From: Megasphaera geminata F0357
GTDB taxonomy: Bacteria; Bacillota; Negativicutes; Veillonellales; Megasphaeraceae
Assembly (NCBI RefSeq): GCF_000239275.1
Contig: NZ_JH417616.1
Location: 473 to 43,485, forward strand
DNA: 43,013 bases
Direction: 5' to 3'
The stretch's first letter is position 1; each line of letters opens with the position of its first letter. The notes under the pieces are model-generated. The model was given only the letters and a program-made list of their open reading frames with translations. It was not told where the DNA came from and ran no database searches. Positions 28,392-38,102 of this stretch are shown one piece after another. Position numbers and translations under genes: made by a program.

Positions 28392-29714
28392 TTGAAACAG
28401 TTGACCCGCAGGCATTTTTTAAAAGCAGCAGGCGCGGCCGTTATCGCCGCCGCCTGCGGCGTATATGAATTTATTCCCGGCACAAAATCCCTCGTCGGGC
28501 AGGCCGTAAAAACAACCAAAGCGACGGCGGCGCACTATAACCTGACAAGTGCCGTCGACGCCGCCAAATATCCGCCAAATCATCACGGCGGACAGCAGTA
28601 CATCACGCACGATCATGTGGCAGTCCGCATACGCTGAAAAAGGAGCGGCCGTCGAATATCGTGCGGCAGGAGCGGAAGATACGCTTACAATCCCCGCAGC
28701 CGACACGGAACTCAACGATGACGGCACGATGACATACATCTACAGCGCCGCCATAACCGGCTTAACGCCCGGCGGTTCCTATGAATATCGCGTCGGCTAC
28801 ACGGACAGGCGGAGCGAATGGTTCCCCCTGAAAACCGCGGCCGGCAGCACCTTTAAAGCCCTCATTTTTCCCGATTCCCAGTCTGCCGATTACGGCGTCT
28901 GGAAAAATACGGCCATGCCCGCATGGGAACGCAACAAGGATGCACAATTCTTTATCAACATCGGCGATCTCGTCGACAACGGCCAGTCCGGTTATCAGTG
29001 GAACGCCCCTGGTTCGAAGGCTGCGAGGATATGATCCGGCAGATTCCCCTCGTCCCGTTGGACGGCAATCACGAAATGTATGATCTGAACTGGCAGATGC
29101 ACTTGCCCGTTTCCTACACGGCCCTCTTTGACCTGCCGAAAAACGGCTTGCCCGAATACCCCGATCAATTCTATTCCTTCGACTACGGCGATATTCACTT
29201 CACCGTTTTGGATACGCAGTTTACGGAACTGAAGGATTTTGAACCCGACCTTCTGAAAGACGAAGTCGCATGGGTTAAAGAAGATCTGGAAAAGACGGAA
29301 AAGAAATGGAAAATCGTCCTCATGCACAAAGACGTGCTCCAGTACGGATTCAACCCGGAAACGCGGCCTGAAACGCGGGAAGAAGGCTTTTCGGAAGAAG
29401 GGAAAATTTTTATGCCCCTCTTTGACCGCTACGGCGTGGATATTGTCCTTTCGGGGCATCTGCATACATACCGCAACCGCGGCCGCATCAAAAACTTCCG
29501 GCGCGACGAAACGGGAACGCTCTACCTCCTCACGGGCGTCGCCGGCGACGTCCGTTACCCGAGCCTGTGGAAAAGGCACGCTCTTGACGTGTACGTACCG
29601 CCGCAGCCGGAAACGGACAACTATATGACCATGGAAGCCACTACCGATACCATCCGCTTCCAATGCTTTTTACCTGACGGCACTCTCCTCGATACGGCGG
29701 AAATACAGAAGTAG
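28392..29714 (+). CDS. Tat-exported metallophosphoesterase with N-terminal fibronectin-like domain (two frameshifts)
   Basis: Secreted purple-acid-phosphatase-like enzyme. A twin-arginine signal (LTRRHFLKAAGAAVIAAACG) opens the protein. A fibronectin-type domain follows (SSTSRTIMWQS, YIYSAAITGLTPGGSYEYRVG), then the phosphoesterase domain with metal motifs FPDSQS, NIGDLVDNG, LDGNHEMYD, LMHKDVL and SGHLHTYRNRG. An extra A at 28566-28568 and a missing base in the C run at 29006-29009 each shift the frame; together they restore it. Corrected length ~440 residues. The TTG at 28392 is preferred because AGAGGA precedes it; an ATG at 28374 adds six residues but has no clear ribosome site. The substrate is unknown. 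Confidence 0.85.
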
Positions 29715-29740
29715 GGTATGGGGATTTAAATAGAAAGAGG

Positions 29741-29776
29741 AGGAAAGGACGTATGCATGAGCATGCGTCCTTTCCT
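29741..29776. terminator. 16-bp inverted repeat between phosphoesterase and csm6
   Basis: AGGAAAGGACGTATGC and GCATGCGTCCTTTCCT flank an ATGA loop and pair along 16 bp with one G-U. No T run follows, so intrinsic termination is uncertain. It lies 27 bases past the phosphoesterase stop and marks the edge of the CRISPR-Cas segment. Confidence 0.5.
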
Positions 29777-29847
29777 GTATTGCGGGTTTAAGTAAGTATA
29801 TCTCCCCGACCTGATAAATCATTTTTTATAACGTATACAACTCTCTA

Positions 29848-31188
29848 CTAAATCGGGAAACTTTGCAAACTTTCAATAATATAATTATTCAAGCTATCAT
29901 ATGTCCATACCATATTCTTTTTATAAATATCCTTATACACCTTATACAAAACCCTCAAGATCCCTGCAGAATTCAGCGGCTCTAATAACTGTTTTTTCGT
30001 ATCAGCCTCTAATCGCTCTTCAGTCATATTGCAAATATTATGTGCTATCGGGTTTCGCGTCGTTTCTTCTACAGTTCTCAATTTACTAAAAGCGGTCGTT
30101 ACTTCATTATGAAGAGTATCAGATTTTAAAGTTGTTTCTTTGTAATATTGGCAAATTAATACAATAGTTTGAAAATATAAAGGTCCATCTTTCATTCCAT
30201 CACGAAATTCTTTATCTAAGTAGTTCTGCAATTCAGGCTTATAACGTCTCGCCTTATTGCAATCCCATCTAAATACGCGATCACCGCTTTTAATCCGCTC
30301 CCGGCCACATTTTGCTAAATCGAAGTCTTTTATACATTTTAAATATTTAAATCCCAGCCCCATTAAGACAGGGGACAATTTAACAATAAACTCAGACAGC
30401 TGGCCTTTGCGTTGACGCAATTCCATTAATTGAAAGTACTCCGAAAAGTCACCGGGACTCTGCATAAGTATTTTCCCTTTATATTCAGAAATAATTTTAT
30501 TCGCCTCGCGCCAATTCAACATAGTCCGACACACACTGTGTCGCAATAATTTTTCAGTGGTATCAGAAAACAGTCTTCTATTTTGTTCTACAAGTTGCAG
30601 TGCCCCTCCGTACTCATAGTTACGAACCAAAGACTCTATTTGAAGTCTAATTCCATGCCTTCTAACCATTAACAAAGGTGGCTCCGTACACCGCTTGCGA
30701 CTATTCGGATTATCATCTTCATTACACTCCAGCATTTGGACATATTCTTCTTTTTCGCAATGCTCCGCAACCTTATCTCTATCAACATGAGGATTCGAAA
30801 CTTGTACAGCAGTACACGACGGATAATCAACAGATAAAAAAGACATTATTGTTTTCATCTGCGGCGTACCCGAGCTAATATTTAAAACCCACTTAACATT
30901 CGGAAATTTACCAAATAATTCGTCAAACTTTTCTTGTAAATAAAGCAATTTTTCATAATTCTGCGGTTCCGTTATACCGCTTTTAATAAATTCAATCTCA
31001 CACTGCGGGGCCACTTTCTTCACGCCGAGAGAATAACACTTCCACTGTTGCTCTTTCTCCTCCATATCTGCCGTTAAAAATATAAATACCTTATCTATTT
31101 TATAATGTCTTAAGATGTGTAGCATGCCCCCATCGTGATAGTCTCGAACTGGATCTGTATTTCCAACCGGTGTAAATAAGTACTGCAT
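29848..31188 (-). CDS. csm6: CRISPR-associated Csm6, CARF-HEPN ribonuclease
   Basis: Stand-alone RNase of type III-A immunity, activated by cyclic oligoadenylate made by Cas10. The 446-residue protein has an N-terminal CARF domain (about residues 1-165) with FTPVGNTDPVRDYHDGGMLHI and the ligand-loop NISSGTPQMK at 103-112. The C-terminal HEPN domain carries RNPIAH at 378-383, the RxxxxH catalytic motif. The start has AGGAG before the ATG. It is the last gene of the csm operon, six bases after cas6. The segment is visibly AT-rich. Confidence 0.93.
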   Translation of the reverse strand: MQYLFTPVGNTDPVRDYHDGGMLHILRHYKIDKVFIFLTADMEEKEQQWKCYSLGVKKVAPQCEIEFIKSGITEPQNYEKLLYLQEKFDELFGKFPNVKWVLNISSGTPQMKTIMSFLSVDYPSCTAVQVSNPHVDRDKVAEHCEKEEYVQMLECNEDDNPNSRKRCTEPPLLMVRRHGIRLQIESLVRNYEYGGALQLVEQNRRLFSDTTEKLLRHSVCRTMLNWREANKIISEYKGKILMQSPGDFSEYFQLMELRQRKGQLSEFIVKLSPVLMGLGFKYLKCIKDFDLAKCGRERIKSGDRVFRWDCNKARRYKPELQNYLDKEFRDGMKDGPLYFQTIVLICQYYKETTLKSDTLHNEVTTAFSKLRTVEETTRNPIAHNICNMTEERLEADTKKQLLEPLNSAGILRVLYKVYKDIYKKNMVWTYDSLNNYIIESLQSFPI

Positions 31189-31194
31189 AACATC

Positions 31195-31950
31195 CTACTC
31201 CTTATACAAGAATTCACATGAACAGCCGCCCATGCCTAAGGCTGTTTTTATACCGATACCGGTGAATGACGCCCACATCAGCAGCAACATTACGATTCTT
31301 CTCGTCATCTCATTTCCTCGGAAGTACAGCTGCATCATACCTTCATATCCGCCCACTCGAGCCCCCTCCAATGAAAACAAGGCTGACCGTAATTCATACT
31401 TACCTATTTTACAAGCATTCCCTAAAATAGTTTCCAACCCCTCTTGTTCTAAACGAAGATCTTCCGAAAAGGCATTCCATTTATTATTAAGTCCGTAAAA
31501 AATTCGACTAAGGTCGGGAAATACATCATAAGATCCGTCGTGTTTACAGGTTGTCGGCGTATGTAATGTCAGCCTACATCCGTAAGGTAAGCATTCAGTC
31601 GTAAATGCCTGTGCAGCCAATTTATCAAAGGTGGTCTCATCAAGAATTGTAGGACCACTTAAGCATAGGTCACACTCATGTTTTTTTATATATAGTTTTC
31701 GAGACTGTAGTATTTCCGACAAGGCTTCAAACAGACCGTCGTCTATAACACCCATACGCCATATGAATATTTTTCGCTTTCTGTCAAAAAACAAATATTG
31801 CTGAAAGGGCCGCACCGCCATTTCATGCAGTGCCGTACCCCATTCGTTGCCCAGTTGTTCCATGAGGACTCCGTGAATTACGGAGCCCATGGATGTATGC
31901 AAGCGAATTCCCGTTGACGCCGACACTTCATATTCCAACAAGTGTAACAT
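31195..31950 (-). CDS. cas6: CRISPR-associated endoribonuclease Cas6
   Basis: RAMP endonuclease that cuts precursor crRNA inside the repeat. The 251-residue protein shows the Cas6-type C-terminal glycine-rich loop GIGIKTALGMGGC and an N-terminal SVIHGVLMEQL segment whose His is a candidate catalytic residue. The start is two bases after the csm5 stop with GAGG before the ATG. It lies before csm6, whereas in Staphylococcus epidermidis cas6 comes last. Confidence 0.88.
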   Translation of the reverse strand: MLHLLEYEVSASTGIRLHTSMGSVIHGVLMEQLGNEWGTALHEMAVRPFQQYLFFDRKRKIFIWRMGVIDDGLFEALSEILQSRKLYIKKHECDLCLSGPTILDETTFDKLAAQAFTTECLPYGCRLTLHTPTTCKHDGSYDVFPDLSRIFYGLNNKWNAFSEDLRLEQEGLETILGNACKIGKYELRSALFSLEGARVGGYEGMMQLYFRGNEMTRRIVMLLLMWASFTGIGIKTALGMGGCSCEFLYKE

Positions 31951-31952
31951 AC

Positions 31953-33168
31953 CTAAACCTCTTTTACCCGGCAAAGCCCCATTAACTGATACCCTTGCCC
32001 TTGGTTGGTCAGTTTGACAGTGCGCGGCGATATATCCTTGTCCTTAATTTTGTGTTTATGCTTAGGAAAAACCACATCTAAATACTTCGTAATAACGGCA
32101 CGCCCCTTTTCCTCATCAGGTGCCAAGTCATACAAGACAGTCTTATATTGGAAGCCTTGTCCCGCCTCCGAGAAATAAATCTGCATACTTTGCTTCATTA
32201 AAAGATTGTACTGCAAAAAACTGTTTTCCGAAAACACGTGTAAAAGCAAGTTCTTGAAATTTCAAGTTTCTTTCAATATATTTACGCGTTGCCGAAAAAA
32301 CCTCGTCAATACTCTCTATACCGATTTCTTTCAGCATACTCAAATCAGCAGTAACGGAAAAACGCAGACGAGTACCTGCAGGAATACATTCTCGGAATAG
32401 GGGTAGTCTGCAAGGATTCATGCTCTCCGATTTAGCCAAAGAGCCGTCAAGTTTTTGTACAATGACCGTATTGCGCACGGGCTCTACGCAGGTTGCATCG
32501 CTTACAATTAATCCTCGTAATACATCGTTTACTGCACCTTGACAAGATTTTCCGTGTTCATCTCGTAAATCTAATCGGTGAAATACCATTTTTTCCAATT
32601 TATCTCGTATAGGGCCCAATTGATCTGTATCTTTCCGCGTTCTTGCATTAAATATAATGCGTTCAACACACCGCCACTGATCTGAATACGTCCCCTTATG
32701 TTTGAACACAATGTCACTAAGAATACCCGTGCGAAAAGCCCCCTTTATAGAACTACCGGGAACATACACGGATCCGAAAGCATCCGTAACATTTCTGGCA
32801 ATATCATTAACCGAACGCCGGTCTATTAACGGGTTATTTGTATGGACATGACCGATTGTACCGGCAAGATTACGAATTTCATCAGGCCTGATACCTTTTT
32901 GCGTAAGCCACTCCCATAATAGTTGCCCTCGAAAAGGACCCTTCCTCCCCAATAATCCGGCAGTCTGTTCAATATATCGCGAGAATTCATCAGTAAGCTT
33001 TTTCCTGTATAAAAATTGTATCCATCGAGCCTGGTCAACAAAATAAACTTGACGGGCCTTTTCATCAAAAATATATTCTGCCGCTGTCAATTTGTCGCCA
33101 CTTCCTACATGAACAGGTGACAAACACTCTATTTCGAAATTCTTAGTTATTCTTTGTCGTACTGTCAT
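31953..33168 (-). CDS. csm5: CRISPR-associated RAMP protein Csm5 (frameshifted)
   Basis: RAMP subunit that caps the 3' end of the crRNA in the Csm complex. N-terminal ECLSPVHVGSGDKLTAAEYIFD and YVPGSSIKGAFRTGIL are typical. One extra A at 32157-32158 ends the frame at GGGTRLPI; removing it gives LFLGGGTGFQYKT, the family consensus, and the C-terminal PDEEKGRAV and ISPRTVKLTNQGQGYQLMGLC. Corrected length about 404 residues. Its ATG overlaps the csm4 stop. Confidence 0.92.
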
Positions 33169-34169
33169 GCATTCACCCCCAGATACAAGGCCTTTCCGTT
33201 TCGATAAACTTCATGCCCCTTATCATTTTTCATAGAAGCTATTTTACCGGCAGGACGATTTTTAAAACACGAACCTGACACAATACCGTATATATCATGA
33301 CGTTTACGCGTATATCCGGAACTCAAAGACGATACAAAACCGCTTCTCTTTTTTAATGAATAAAATCCTTTCTGAATATCATCTATTTCACTTATATCGG
33401 GAATAAGGAGAGACATATTCATATGCCACTGTGCATTTTTATTATCTATTCTTTTTCCCAATTCTACGGCATCATCATACGGCGGATCTTCGTCCAGTAT
33501 AAAAGGAGCATCATGGAAATGGAATTTTCCATAGCCACTGCTTCTTTTACCGCCAATGCCGCTAAGGCCTAACTGCTCAAGTATATCCAAGCTCCGTTGC
33601 ACCGTCTTTTCTTCGCCCTGAATGATTCCGTAAAGCCCTGCGTTTTCGGCAAATACAAACGTCCCTACATAATAAGGCAAAGGCTTGTCTCCTCGACAAT
33701 TAACCTGTTCCGCCAACCAGTTTGTGCCGAAATCAACGCCTCCTGTAAAGGCTTGGGCTGTCTTTAATGCCTGTATATAATCATCTAGTTCAGACACACG
33801 AATAAATTCCAACTTTTTATTCATTTTCTTTGCAGCCGATGCACGGCAAGCCTCTGTATAGGACCATTTTTTATCCTCTTCACGACGTTCTACAGGCAAA
33901 ACCGGCTTAGGGACATACAATCGGCAATCTCCGTCCACTTCAGTAAAGGGCAATAAATCAGAGAATATCAACTTTCCCGCATTTGCCGCTTCAACCAAGT
34001 GTAAAATATCCTTATCTTCGCCGCCTTCGGCTAACTCACAACATAAACTGCTGAACAAGCGGTCTGATCCGTATGTATACGCAACCGCTTCCAGCCCGCC
34101 ACCTGCTTCAACTATCCCGAAATGAACAGATGTATCGAATTTTAATTGATACAGATATGATATCATCAT
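33165..34169 (-). CDS. csm4: CRISPR-associated RAMP protein Csm4
   Basis: RAMP subunit that holds the 5' tag of the crRNA and contacts Cas10. The 334-residue protein shows KFDTSVHFGIVEAGGGLEAVAYTYGSDRLFSSLCCE near the start, LGLSGIGGKRSSGYGKFHF in the middle, and SGFVSSLSSGYTRKRHDIYGIVSGSCF towards the end. It overlaps csm3 (TAATG) and csm5 (ATGA). Confidence 0.92.
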   Translation of the reverse strand: MMISYLYQLKFDTSVHFGIVEAGGGLEAVAYTYGSDRLFSSLCCELAEGGEDKDILHLVEAANAGKLIFSDLLPFTEVDGDCRLYVPKPVLPVERREEDKKWSYTEACRASAAKKMNKKLEFIRVSELDDYIQALKTAQAFTGGVDFGTNWLAEQVNCRGDKPLPYYVGTFVFAENAGLYGIIQGEEKTVQRSLDILEQLGLSGIGGKRSSGYGKFHFHDAPFILDEDPPYDDAVELGKRIDNKNAQWHMNMSLLIPDISEIDDIQKGFYSLKKRSGFVSSLSSGYTRKRHDIYGIVSGSCFKNRPAGKIASMKNDKGHEVYRNGKALYLGVNA

Positions 34170-34864
34170 TATCTACATCCCTTTAACCAATTTTCACACT
34201 CACTACAATCAACGGCTTCCTTATTTTTAACAAACTTATCCTGAACCGTAAGATTCTCAAAGGCTACCTTACCGTATCCGCGTGACCCGTGTCCTCCCAA
34301 ATAATCATCTGACAATAATTGCAATGCCGTTCCGAGCTGCTGTATGTCCTCTTTAAGTTCATCTTCTTTCTCGATGTTATACACAAGCTTAAAATCAAAT
34401 ATCGCTCCTGCCGGGACTCTCTCAATTTGTCTCGGATTAGCCACAGCCGTTAATCGGCTAATCGTATTTTCAAATTTAATCTCGCCAATATAGGTATCCA
34501 AATCGAGAGAATTAAACTTCTCAACACTCTCTTCAGCCATTTTCAAATCATAAAACTGCAATCTTGACGGCCTGGCACTGTCTTTCCCTGCACTTCCAAA
34601 GAGTCGTTTAAGCAAATCCGAATCATCATCTATTTTATTTAGCACATATCCCGTCGCTTCCGCCTTGGCAAGCAAGGTACGCAGTTTACCTTTCAAGGAG
34701 CTGCCGGGAATGACCGGTTCTTTAGTCAACGGATCCCGGACAAACGGGCTGTCCACGGCCCCTATGGGAGCAAAGTCCTTGGCCGCTCCAATATGAAGGC
34801 CCGTCAATAATTTTAATGTTCCCGTTATGATTAATTTTCCACGCAATACGCCCTGTTCACTCAT
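34169..34864 (-). CDS. csm3: CRISPR-associated RAMP protein Csm3, backbone and target RNase
   Basis: Repeating backbone subunit that cuts target RNA at 6-base steps. The 231-residue protein has TGLHIGAAKDFAPIGAVDSPFVRD, where Asp38 aligns with the catalytic Asp32 of S. epidermidis Csm3. PVIPGSSLKGKLRTLLA and the glycine-rich LGGHGSRGYGKV follow. The C-terminal tail has three Cys (DCSECENWLKGC), which is unusual but unexplained. GGAGG precedes the ATG, which overlaps the csm2 stop. Confidence 0.95.
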   Translation of the reverse strand: MSEQGVLRGKLIITGTLKLLTGLHIGAAKDFAPIGAVDSPFVRDPLTKEPVIPGSSLKGKLRTLLAKAEATGYVLNKIDDDSDLLKRLFGSAGKDSARPSRLQFYDLKMAEESVEKFNSLDLDTYIGEIKFENTISRLTAVANPRQIERVPAGAIFDFKLVYNIEKEDELKEDIQQLGTALQLLSDDYLGGHGSRGYGKVAFENLTVQDKFVKNKEAVDCSECENWLKGCR

Positions 34865-35292
34865 TAATCTTTACCTCCATAATATTTATGGTATGCTACC
34901 AAAGCCTCTACATATCTGGCAAAGTTCATGTACTTATTGAAATCCTTACCGATACCGCTTATTTCCTTCAATAATTCTGCTTTCTTTTCAAATGCTTTAA
35001 CCGAAGGCTCACGTCCTGATTGATAAGCCAGCTTTACCTTTAAATATTTGACTTCTGCTGCCAAATCGGTCGATAATTCAAGCATTGGCTCTCCCCCCTT
35101 AAGATGTTTTACTTTGTAACGTTCTACCTTATCCGTCAAAGAATTCACAGCCGTTAAAAATTTACGAATTTGACTGACTGTAATCATCTTTACAGGATGG
35201 TTCGCACCGCCTTGATATTGGCCACTTCGACCGTCACTTTCATTTTTTAATGCTTTCATAACTTTTTCAGCTCTTTCCACTACATCTTCCAC
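34864..35292 (-). CDS. csm2: CRISPR-associated Csm2, small subunit
   Basis: Helical small subunit that stacks along the target RNA in the Csm complex. The 142-residue product has the helical pattern VSQIRKFLTAVNSL, ELSTDLAAEVKYLKVKLAYQSGR and FNKYMNFARYVEALVAYHKYYGG. The GTG at 35292 is preferred because GAGGTG lies at good spacing; a GTG at 35301 is possible. It follows cas10 and overlaps csm3. Confidence 0.9.
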   Translation of the reverse strand: MEDVVERAEKVMKALKNESDGRSGQYQGGANHPVKMITVSQIRKFLTAVNSLTDKVERYKVKHLKGGEPMLELSTDLAAEVKYLKVKLAYQSGREPSVKAFEKKAELLKEISGIGKDFNKYMNFARYVEALVAYHKYYGGKD

Positions 35293-35309
35293 TCTGTTCA
35301 CCTCAATTA

Positions 35310-37759
35310 TTATGCTCGTAATGAATATACCAACAGTTGAATAGCTGTTATCAATGCGCTTCGATCACTTTCATTCAAGCTCCATTTATAAATATTTTCC
35401 CGTACTTCCTTATAGGCCGTCATCTTTCGGTGGTCCTTCGGTTCCATTCGCCCCAATGTGTAGGCAATACGGGCAATATTAATGCATTTTGCTTCACAAT
35501 CGGCCATCAATTGCATAAGCCGGTACAAGCCCCCCTTACCGATGAATAACTTATGCTCTTCCGGCTTCTTTTCATCAAAATAAAAACATCTTTGTAGAAA
35601 CTCCAGTTTTGACCGCAAACATTTTCTGTAAAAACATCCCATTTATAAGCGACGGGGCGACTGTACGGTCCGTCATCTGCAGCGGCACCGAATAAGGTTA
35701 TACTGTCTTTTCCTTCATTCTTTTTCGAATGACTTTCCAAATCCCCCGCAATCCTCGCCATTTGAGAGACGGGAAACGCACTCTTAAATAGGCCGATGCC
35801 TGCCGAAAAAGTCAGTTTATCATTCGTAAAGCGCCGAAAAGTCCGCCTGATATCTACGGCCAACTCAATTAAATCATCCCAAGCACCGACAATAAACATA
35901 TCGTCCCCACCGGAATAGACAATATGGACATTTCTTTTTTTATTTTTTTCTCGATTAAACAAGCTGAACTGCGTATATTCTTTTTCGTTAATACCGTTAA
36001 CTTTTCCCGCACAAAGTTCATTAATATATCGCTTAAAAAATACAGACAGTTGATGCGATAATACGGCAGTTCTCGTTACAGTCATAAAATCTCGGGAAAT
36101 ACCGGCAACAAAAGCAGCTCCCAAATTATCAACATCAGCTCTTAAAACACCGATGCGTTCAATTCCCGTATCGTCTTTCCCGCCACCGCTCAATTCGGCG
36201 AGCTCGGAAAATTCCAGGCAACCCGTTCCGTCTTCTTTTCTTACACTATAATCGCCTACCCATAGGCGAGTCGCCATTTTTTCACCGGTCCAAACCTCAT
36301 TCTTTACATATATTCGAGCAAGGTCGTCGCGCCGTTCCGCCTCTGCAGGAGTCACTGCCTCTAAGTACCGCTTCTCTCCGAATCCGGGAAGCTCTATACC
36401 CGCTTCCGTTGCGTCCGTAATAATAAAAACATCCTTATTTAAAACTTCTTGTCCCAACTGAGCCAAGGCGTTGCAAGAGTTACAAGCTAACGCACCGTCA
36501 TCTCCCAATACATACGGTCGCAACAATTCGGAGTTGGAAGAAGTATGGCAAACGCTGCATTCCCGAGTCCCGTCGCCTACAGAATTCAATTCACTGTTCC
36601 AATCAAACATGGCCGTCAGTTGTTCTTTTGAATAGCGTCGCAATTTTCGTTCCGAAAGGACCTTACCGACACGTCTGTAGACCTCTCCGATTCCCGGACC
36701 GGTGGCAGCAATCTCATGTGCCGAAAACGCACTCCAGCCTAAGGCGATGTATAAGCGATTTCCGAAATGATGCAAAAACCATTCATTTAATAAATTTTCA
36801 AACGTTTTCAAGTGATTTATAAGGTCTTCCGTATTGGGAAGCAATAAGTAAAAATGTCCACCTCCCGTATATAAAAGGTTAGCTCTGCTAAGACCGATTC
36901 TTTCCAACAGTTCATCAACAACATGCTCCGTCAATATCTCCAGATAAAAAGAGCGTCCACGCAGACTCTTGAGAGCTCCTTTGGAAGGAATAGTATAAAT
37001 AAAGTTCTGAATCCCCGATATATCTCCGGAAACAAGTAGATACATCTCCTGCTCTCTGATTTCCTTCTGCTTACCTTCCAAACAATATTTCTTATAATCT
37101 ACAATACCTTCAGCTTTAAACCAACGATACATGGCCCCTGCAAAAGCAGCGGTAAGCTTCATGTGGTCGTAAAGAGAAATATCTGCCGGTTGGTTCACGG
37201 CCGTACTGGACGGAATATAGGTCATTGTCGCTTCCAAAATTTGCAGAAGTTCGTTCACTTCCATATCGGCAGGACTGCGCCTGTCAAAATTATCTTTTAT
37301 ATCCGCGACGATTTCTTTATATAAACTTGCCGGTGCCTGTATATCTTCTTTATTTCGCGGATATAGCATGCCCTCTTCCTTCATGAGGCCGCGTAAATAG
37401 TAGGCAGTCTTCGTCTTATCAGTATCTCCGAAAACATTGAAGACCGATTCTAAATTAGCAACGCGGTCAAACCCCTTAGTATCATTTTTCACATCACGTC
37501 GATCTGTACCGGCAGCTAAATTATCTGCTTCATAAACGATATACGAAATGTCGCTATCGTCATAAACAGATTTTATATCACCAGAGTGATGGTGCCCGAC
37601 AGCTCGCAAAACCGCATCTCCCCGTTTTGCAAAATAAGGTTTTAAAAATTCTACACCTGCCTTAGAGTGATTGCCTAAGCCCGGATCGGCTCGTAAGCAA
37701 ACTTTGCCAATATCATGCAGTAAGGCAGCCTTTTGAATTATTTTTTCCAATTCTTCCAT
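35310..37759 (-). CDS. cas10: CRISPR-associated Cas10/Csm1 (frameshifted)
   Basis: Large subunit with HD nuclease and cyclase. The N-terminal HD motif is ALLHDIGKV. The Palm cyclase motif GGDD lies near residues 617-620 (VYSGGDDMFIVG). A zinc ribbon CSVC...CNSC lies between the Palm domains, and GDISGIQNFIY marks the first Palm. One missing A in the run at 35607-35610 ends the frame inside NVCGQNWSF; with the base restored it reads GQKLEFLQRCFYFDEKK and ends at YSLRA. Corrected length ~816 residues. The start at MEELEK is preferred over 37774 (five residues longer) because GGAG precedes it. Both active sites look intact, so DNase and cyclic oligoadenylate synthesis are expected. Confidence 0.94.
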
Positions 37760-37792
37760 ACACTTCATCTCCATTATTAATTTCTATCCAGC

Positions 37793-38095
37793 CTATAAAA
37801 TAATGACATCCTCTTCTTTACAACAGCCGATTCCCCAAGTGCGCACAGCCGTACGATTATACAGAAAATATATTCGTAATGAATCTGTTGCTTTATCAAT
37901 AATCCCGGCAGCTTCAATTTCCAGACGTTCATATTTTTTCTTAGATATATAGACTTCAAACGCCGATTTTTGTACACGAATTCCATACTTTTCCAAACAG
38001 CGAACCATATTCAATCTCCGTTTATTATCAACAATATCATAAATAATCAAAATAACATATCGCCGATTGTCATAGTTCTCCATATAATAGGTCAT
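37793..38095 (-). CDS. cas2: CRISPR-associated endonuclease Cas2
   Basis: Small ferredoxin-like subunit of the Cas1-Cas2 adaptation complex. The 100-residue protein has the typical VILIIYDIVDNKRRLNMVRCLEKYGIRVQKSAFE, with the conserved first-strand Asp in YDIVD. The start follows GAGGTG. It lies seven bases after cas1 and just before cas10. Confidence 0.95.
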   Translation of the reverse strand: MTYYMENYDNRRYVILIIYDIVDNKRRLNMVRCLEKYGIRVQKSAFEVYISKKKYERLEIEAAGIIDKATDSLRIYFLYNRTAVRTWGIGCCKEEDVIIL

Positions 38096-38102
38096 CTGTG
38101 AC

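Noticed and set aside
28374-28640. Separate 87-residue Tat protein upstream of the phosphoesterase
   Set aside because: It ends only because of an extra A; the following frame supplies the matching fibronectin-like domain, so it is one gene.
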